A DNA stretch of 22,584 nucleotides, taken from the IMG/VR virus record IMGVR_UViG_3300029998_000120, positions 1 through 22,584 of that record; one strand, given 5' to 3'. Every line of letters begins with the position of its first letter. The first letter of the stretch is position 1. This DNA is from a virus. This document shows, in pieces, positions 19,308-22,584 of this stretch. The notes beneath the pieces were generated by a model. It was given only the letters and a program-made list of their open reading frames with translations, did no database searches and was not told the DNA's origin. The translations under genes and the position numbers were made by a program.

Positions 19308-19634
19308 ATGTATCCCGAAACAACAGCCAATCCTACCTGGAACTTTTCAATTAATCCAAAGAAAAAATTAATAAGAACAATTGAAAAATACGATAAAAAT
19401 GGTATATATGCAGGTAAAGAAGTGATAACCGAAGAGGAAATCATAGAACCTGCTTGGAGTTATTTTTATGCAGGTATACTCAATGAAGATGAAAATTCAT
19501 ATAAATGTACAGGGTTTTGGAATTTGCTAGATTATAATGGATGTACCTGTGGAGCATGTAAATGTGGAGACAGTGCACATGATATGGAAGTTAAAGATAT
19601 TCCAAATTTAAACAATTTAATTTCATACGAATAA
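19308..19634 (+). CDS. Hypothetical protein with a Cys cluster (108 aa)
   Basis: The protein has YKCTGFWNLLDYNGCTCGAC and KCGDS, giving four to five Cys in CxCxxCxC spacing, which could bind zinc or another metal. The N-terminal half is charged, with an EVITEEEIIEPAWSYFYAG segment. No family recognised. It is followed by the repeat-controlled promoter region at 19635. Confidence 0.6.
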   Translation: MYPETTANPTWNFSINPKKKLIRTIEKYDKNGIYAGKEVITEEEIIEPAWSYFYAGILNEDENSYKCTGFWNLLDYNGCTCGACKCGDSAHDMEVKDIPNLNNLISYE

Positions 19635-19692
19635 TTAACAAAATTTTAACATTAACCATTAAAACTATCAGCTTTTTGCTGTATATATAATC
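19635..19692 (+). promoter_or_regulatory. 17-bp direct repeat with TATATAATC box
   Basis: TTAACAAAATTTTAACA (19635-19651) is followed, after 32 bases, by TATATAATC (19684-19692). A CAGC-TTTTT-GCTG hairpin (19669-19681) lies between. This copy probably controls the 19859 gene and perhaps the Ro60 gene. Confidence 0.55.
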
Positions 19693-19809
19693 TATACTTA
19701 CTAATTGTGGTAAGGCCAATGAGTTACATCGCTATTCCAAAATAATTGCTAAACAACCTCATCGCCAAATTTCCCAGTTATTATTTTTCAAAATTTGAAA
19801 CTTATTAAC

Positions 19810-19836
19810 GTGCCCGGGAATTTAACTCTCGGGCAC
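19810..19836 (+). other. GC-rich hairpin in the leader of the 19859 gene
   Basis: GTGCCCGGGA pairs with TCTCGGGCAC (10 bp, one G-U) around ATTTAAC. It stands out in AT-rich DNA, has no T-tract, and ends 22 bases before the next ATG. A translational or stability element is more likely than a terminator. Confidence 0.55.
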
Positions 19837-19858
19837 TGTTGATTTAAAAACAACATAT

Positions 19859-20146
19859 ATGTCACGTTCAAATTATACGTATGGTATTGCAGATGGAACT
19901 GATGAAAAGATTTTATGGATTGTTGATAGCAATCTAGGAAATATGTCAGTAACAAATGACATGGAAAATGTTCTTGATGAAATAGAGAAAAAAACACTCT
20001 TTTCATTAAATGATTATAAAATAATTTATAGGGATTCTGCAAATTCCTGGGATGGTGTTGAATATAAAAACGGAAATGTTAATTTTGTTTTTTTAAATGC
20101 ATCAACTATTCAAGAAGCAATTAAAAAAATAACAAAGCAAAATTAA
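19859..20146 (+). CDS. Hypothetical protein (95 aa)
   Basis: The sequence MSRSNYTYGIADGTDEKILW, IVDSNLGNMSVTNDMENVLD, IIYRDSANSWDGVEYKNGNV and a helical end (ASTIQEAIKKITKQ) suggests a small alpha/beta protein. No family recognised. It is 49 bases upstream of the Ro60 gene and may share its transcript. Confidence 0.6.
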   Translation: MSRSNYTYGIADGTDEKILWIVDSNLGNMSVTNDMENVLDEIEKKTLFSLNDYKIIYRDSANSWDGVEYKNGNVNFVFLNASTIQEAIKKITKQN

Positions 20147-20194
20147 ATACTAAATACAATAAACAAATTTCTTTAACCTAAAAAATTAATAGTT

Positions 20195-21898
20195 ATGTCA
20201 AAGTACAATGAAAAGAGGGTATCAATCCCAGATCAAAAGCCAACTGTAACATTACAAGGTGGCCCAGGCTTTACTCAAAAAGCTGAAAAAGAATTAATAG
20301 GCATTCTTTCAACAGGCTTATCTAATACTTTTTACGAAAAGGAAACTGAACGTGAAAAGAGATTTAAGGAAGTTCTTAATGAAGTTGCTAAGAAAAACCC
20401 ATTATTTGCTGCAAAAGCTCTTATCTACGCACGTACAGTGTTTGGTCAAAGAAGTGTTACACACTATGGCGCAGTAGAACTTATTGCTCATTTATCAGGA
20501 ACCGAACTTGCAAAAAGATTTTTCTCAAAGAGAGACCGTAAGGTTAATCGTGGAGGTATTATCTATCGTCTTGATGATATGGCTGAAATCTTAGCTTGTT
20601 ATCAAGCAAAGAATGGCGCTAAGGCTCCAATGCCAAACTCATTAAAGAAGGGTTTCAAAGATGCAATTGAAAACTCAGATGCATACACTCTTGCAAAATA
20701 TCAAATGAAGTCAAGAGGTATAAGTCTTGTTGATATTGTTAATTTGGTTCACCCTCATGCAACAACTACAAATGGTACAGTAAAAGTATCATTAGATGAA
20801 TTCAAGAAAGCTATAAAAGGAACTAAATTTGAAAAGGAATATGATTTTTCATTTTTAACTCCAGAAGAAACTGTGATGGAAATCCCAGCTATCAGAGCAT
20901 TAGTTCTTGGCATTTTGAAGCAATTCAATACTGCTGAAGACAAGAATACAAAGTCTGGACAAGAAGTTGCAGTAGCAGTTAAATCAGGAGAACTTTCAGT
21001 TGAACAAGCTAAGATTGTTCTTAATGATGCTAAAGTTGATAACTATATTGAACTTATTAAAACCAAGAAAATTGGTTATCTTGCTCTTGTTCGTAAATTG
21101 AGAAATATTTTACAAACAAACAACATGGAAGTTCTTGACCTTGCTTGCGATCTTTTAGTGAATGAAAAGCTTATCAAGCAATCACTTATATGGCCTCACC
21201 AAATTGACCTTGCATTAGAAATAATGACATTGGAATTTTCGGGACAAGCAATGGCAAAAGTTACAAAGGCTTTAGGAATAGCTTATGAGCTTTCAATTCC
21301 TAATCTTGAAAATTTATTACCAGAAGGAAGAACCGCAGTTGTATTTGATACTTCAGGCTCAATGGGTTTTTACTCACACGTTCAAAGTGATAAGGATGGA
21401 AAAGCTTGTCAAATTAATTCGACTCCTGCTGAAAAGGCTGCTCTTGTAGCTGCAACTTTTGCTAAGGGTGTAAATGGAGACGTTTATCACTTTGCAGATA
21501 GAGCAGAAAAAATTACTGGCTGGAATCCTAATGACTCTGTAAATACTTTGAAACAAAAATTCAAAGGATACAGTGGACGTCAAGGTCACGGTACTGATTT
21601 TGGATCATGTTTTGACTTATTTGTACAAACAAATCAACAATATGATCGCGTTTTGATTATCAGTGATGAACAAGATGGATACGGAAACGTAGAAAACAAA
21701 TGGAAGACATACTGTAACAAGTTTGGAACTCCATACGTTTATATCATCAATGTTTGTGGATATGGCCCAACAGCAATGAAAGACGGTGGAAAGGTATTCA
21801 GATTATTCGGATACACTCAAGCTATCTATGAAACGATTCCGCAATTCGAAATGAACCCTCAAATCGTGATTGATGAAATCAACAAGATAGAAATTTAA
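20195..21898 (+). CDS. Ro60/TROVE-domain RNA-binding protein with vWA domain (567 aa)
   Basis: Residues 30-370 match the helical TROVE repeat ring: FYEKETEREKRFKEVLNEVA, NPLFAAKALIYARTVFGQRS, HYGAVELIAHLSG. The C-terminal third is a von Willebrand A domain with the MIDAS residues in FDTSGSMG (about 384-391), GHGTDFG (about 464) and ISDEQDG (about 489). Ro60/Rsr proteins form a ring that binds misfolded RNAs in its hole and Y RNAs on its outside; bacterial Rsr works with tRNA-like Y RNAs in rRNA processing and RNA degradation. The length is normal for the family. Family call is strong. The partner RNA is unknown, but irregular tRNA-like elements lie just upstream. Confidence 0.9.
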   Translation: MSKYNEKRVSIPDQKPTVTLQGGPGFTQKAEKELIGILSTGLSNTFYEKETEREKRFKEVLNEVAKKNPLFAAKALIYARTVFGQRSVTHYGAVELIAHLSGTELAKRFFSKRDRKVNRGGIIYRLDDMAEILACYQAKNGAKAPMPNSLKKGFKDAIENSDAYTLAKYQMKSRGISLVDIVNLVHPHATTTNGTVKVSLDEFKKAIKGTKFEKEYDFSFLTPEETVMEIPAIRALVLGILKQFNTAEDKNTKSGQEVAVAVKSGELSVEQAKIVLNDAKVDNYIELIKTKKIGYLALVRKLRNILQTNNMEVLDLACDLLVNEKLIKQSLIWPHQIDLALEIMTLEFSGQAMAKVTKALGIAYELSIPNLENLLPEGRTAVVFDTSGSMGFYSHVQSDKDGKACQINSTPAEKAALVAATFAKGVNGDVYHFADRAEKITGWNPNDSVNTLKQKFKGYSGRQGHGTDFGSCFDLFVQTNQQYDRVLIISDEQDGYGNVENKWKTYCNKFGTPYVYIINVCGYGPTAMKDGGKVFRLFGYTQAIYETIPQFEMNPQIVIDEINKIEI

Positions 21899-21902
21899 AA
21901 CT

Positions 21903-21930
21903 AAAGGGAGGAGAAATCTTCCCTTTTTTA
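21903..21930 (+). terminator. Rho-independent terminator with GAAA tetraloop
   Basis: AAAGGGAGGA pairs with TCTTCCCTTT (one G-U) around GAAA, followed by a T-tract. It ends the Ro60 transcript five bases after the stop codon. Confidence 0.9.
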
Positions 21931-22005
21931 TTGCTTCTAATGTATCTCTGATAATTCATTAAGACGGTTTTAATGGCTTAATGTTATCGTGATGAACATT
22001 AACTT

Positions 22006-22061
22006 TTAACTCAACTTTAACAATAATGATATTATTAGAATCCTTTTAATGATTATATTTG
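22006..22061 (+). promoter_or_regulatory. Promoter with 17-bp direct-repeat element
   Basis: TTAACTCAACTTTAACA (22006-22022), ATTATTAG (22031-22038) and TATATTTG (22054-22061) followed by TACTATG. Repeat-to--7 gap is 31. The -7 box ends 4 bases before the ATG, as at 1714. Confidence 0.7.
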
Positions 22062-22065
22062 TACT

Positions 22066-22293
22066 ATGATTATACATCAAACAAAGTGTTACACACAAAA
22101 ACAATATAACGATTTAGGGTCTCAGTTTATAACAGAAGAACTTAAAGATATTATAAATTTAAAATCTAAAAAGGTACATTGGAGTACTGCAAAAATTGAA
22201 ACTGAAAGAGTTACTCAAGGAGTAGATTTTAAAGGTATTGTAAATAAAATAGAAATGACAATTGTGGTTAAATTAACAGTGGAGGCAGAATGA
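22066..22293 (+). CDS. Hypothetical protein (75 aa)
   Basis: It begins MIIHQTKCYTQKQYNDLGSQ and ends with a beta strand (GIVNKIEMTIVVKLTVEAE). The start codon is four bases after the -7 box, so the mRNA would be leaderless or nearly so. Its TGA overlaps the next ATG (ATGA at 22290). No family recognised. Confidence 0.6.
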   Translation: MIIHQTKCYTQKQYNDLGSQFITEELKDIINLKSKKVHWSTAKIETERVTQGVDFKGIVNKIEMTIVVKLTVEAE

Positions 22294-22481
22294 ACACACT
22301 AGAAAAAAGTATATTAGAAACGGTTACAACAAATTTGCGTAAAGCACAAAGCGAACCCGTAATTGATTGGACCAAATACTCAATTATGTTGCGACATGCT
22401 CTTGATAATAATATTGCAATATTAGATACTCTTATTAAAAATCCAGTAACTCCAGATAAAGATGAAAATATTTTTTCTTAA
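22290..22481 (+). CDS. Small helical hypothetical protein (63 aa)
   Basis: ATGA overlap with the preceding ORF. The sequence is helical: MNTLEKSILETVTTNLRKAQ, then MLRHALDNNIAILDTLIKNP. Its 3' end overlaps the start of the dCMP deaminase by 20 bases. No family recognised. Confidence 0.55.
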   Translation: MNTLEKSILETVTTNLRKAQSEPVIDWTKYSIMLRHALDNNIAILDTLIKNPVTPDKDENIFS

Positions 22482-22584
22482 AGCAGCATATTTACTTGGA
22501 AAAGAATCCAAGTGTGTTTCAAAAAAAGTTGGAGCAATTATTGCTCTTAATCAAAGAATTATATCAACTGGTTATAACGGAACC
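22462..22584 (+). CDS. dCMP deaminase, N-terminal part (gene continues past window)
   Basis: The first 41 residues read MKIFFLKAAYLLGKESKCVS, KKVGAIIALNQRIISTGYNGT. The pattern 'A..(L)..S.C....VGAII.....I.STGYNGT' is the N-terminal signature of deoxycytidylate deaminases such as T4 Cd and ComEB. The enzyme converts dCMP to dUMP for phage dTMP synthesis. The zinc-binding motifs lie beyond the window edge. The overlap with the preceding ORF suggests an operon. Confidence 0.8.
   Translation, partial: MKIFFLKAAYLLGKESKCVSKKVGAIIALNQRIISTGYNGT

Overview
The window looks like part of a large T4-like (probably jumbo) myovirus genome infecting a Bacteroidetes host. It is AT-rich and almost every gene is on the + strand. 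Genes are packed with ATGA or few-base overlaps, and there are T4-type replication genes (clamp loader large subunit, RNase H/5' nuclease). Homing endonuclease genes and tRNA genes are numerous. The recurring promoter, TTTTTTAN-N(13-16)-TAnnTTTG, carries the -7 box (TAnnTTTG) known from Bacteroidetes. No ribosomal or central-metabolism gene is present.

Layout. 1-5.5 kb: the end of a Vsr-like homing endonuclease, then the C-terminal half of a clamp loader carrying an atypical split-intein C-fragment fused exactly at the Walker A motif. Next come small ORFs, a HAD-fold hydrolase, an RNase H/5' nuclease and unknown proteins. 5.6-10.8 kb: an unknown protein, a membrane-anchored muralytic-like protein, an HD phosphohydrolase, and a membrane cassette of NfeD-like protein, one-TM peptide, frameshifted lipoprotein and flotillin/SPFH protein. 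The flotillin 3' end is invaded by a decayed GIY-YIG endonuclease, and the displaced original 3' end lies beyond it. 10.9-14.3 kb: small proteins, most beginning with the same MKKLVKESLNE-like leader but otherwise unrelated. They resemble T4 internal-head proteins with capsid-targeting sequences. 14.4-19.3 kb: a tRNA region with canonical tRNAs (Cys, Gln, Pro, two Glu, Met), several tRNA-like elements with missing arms or inserted hairpins, homing endonuclease remnants, a structured intergenic RNA, a GNAT-like protein and a small lipoprotein. 19.3-22.6 kb: unknown proteins, a Ro60/TROVE protein with a vWA domain, and the start of a dCMP deaminase.

How it may fit together. Six clear copies (and one weak) of a 17-bp direct repeat, TTAAC-N6-TTTAAC[AT], sit at nearly fixed distances upstream of promoters. 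They suggest a coordinated regulon covering the HAD, NfeD/flotillin, tRNA-region and 3'-terminal genes. The Ro60 protein near irregular tRNA-like RNAs recalls bacterial Rsr with tRNA-mimicking Y RNAs. That link is inference. The leader-bearing cassette is the best candidate here for a set of proteins packaged in the capsid and delivered to the host.
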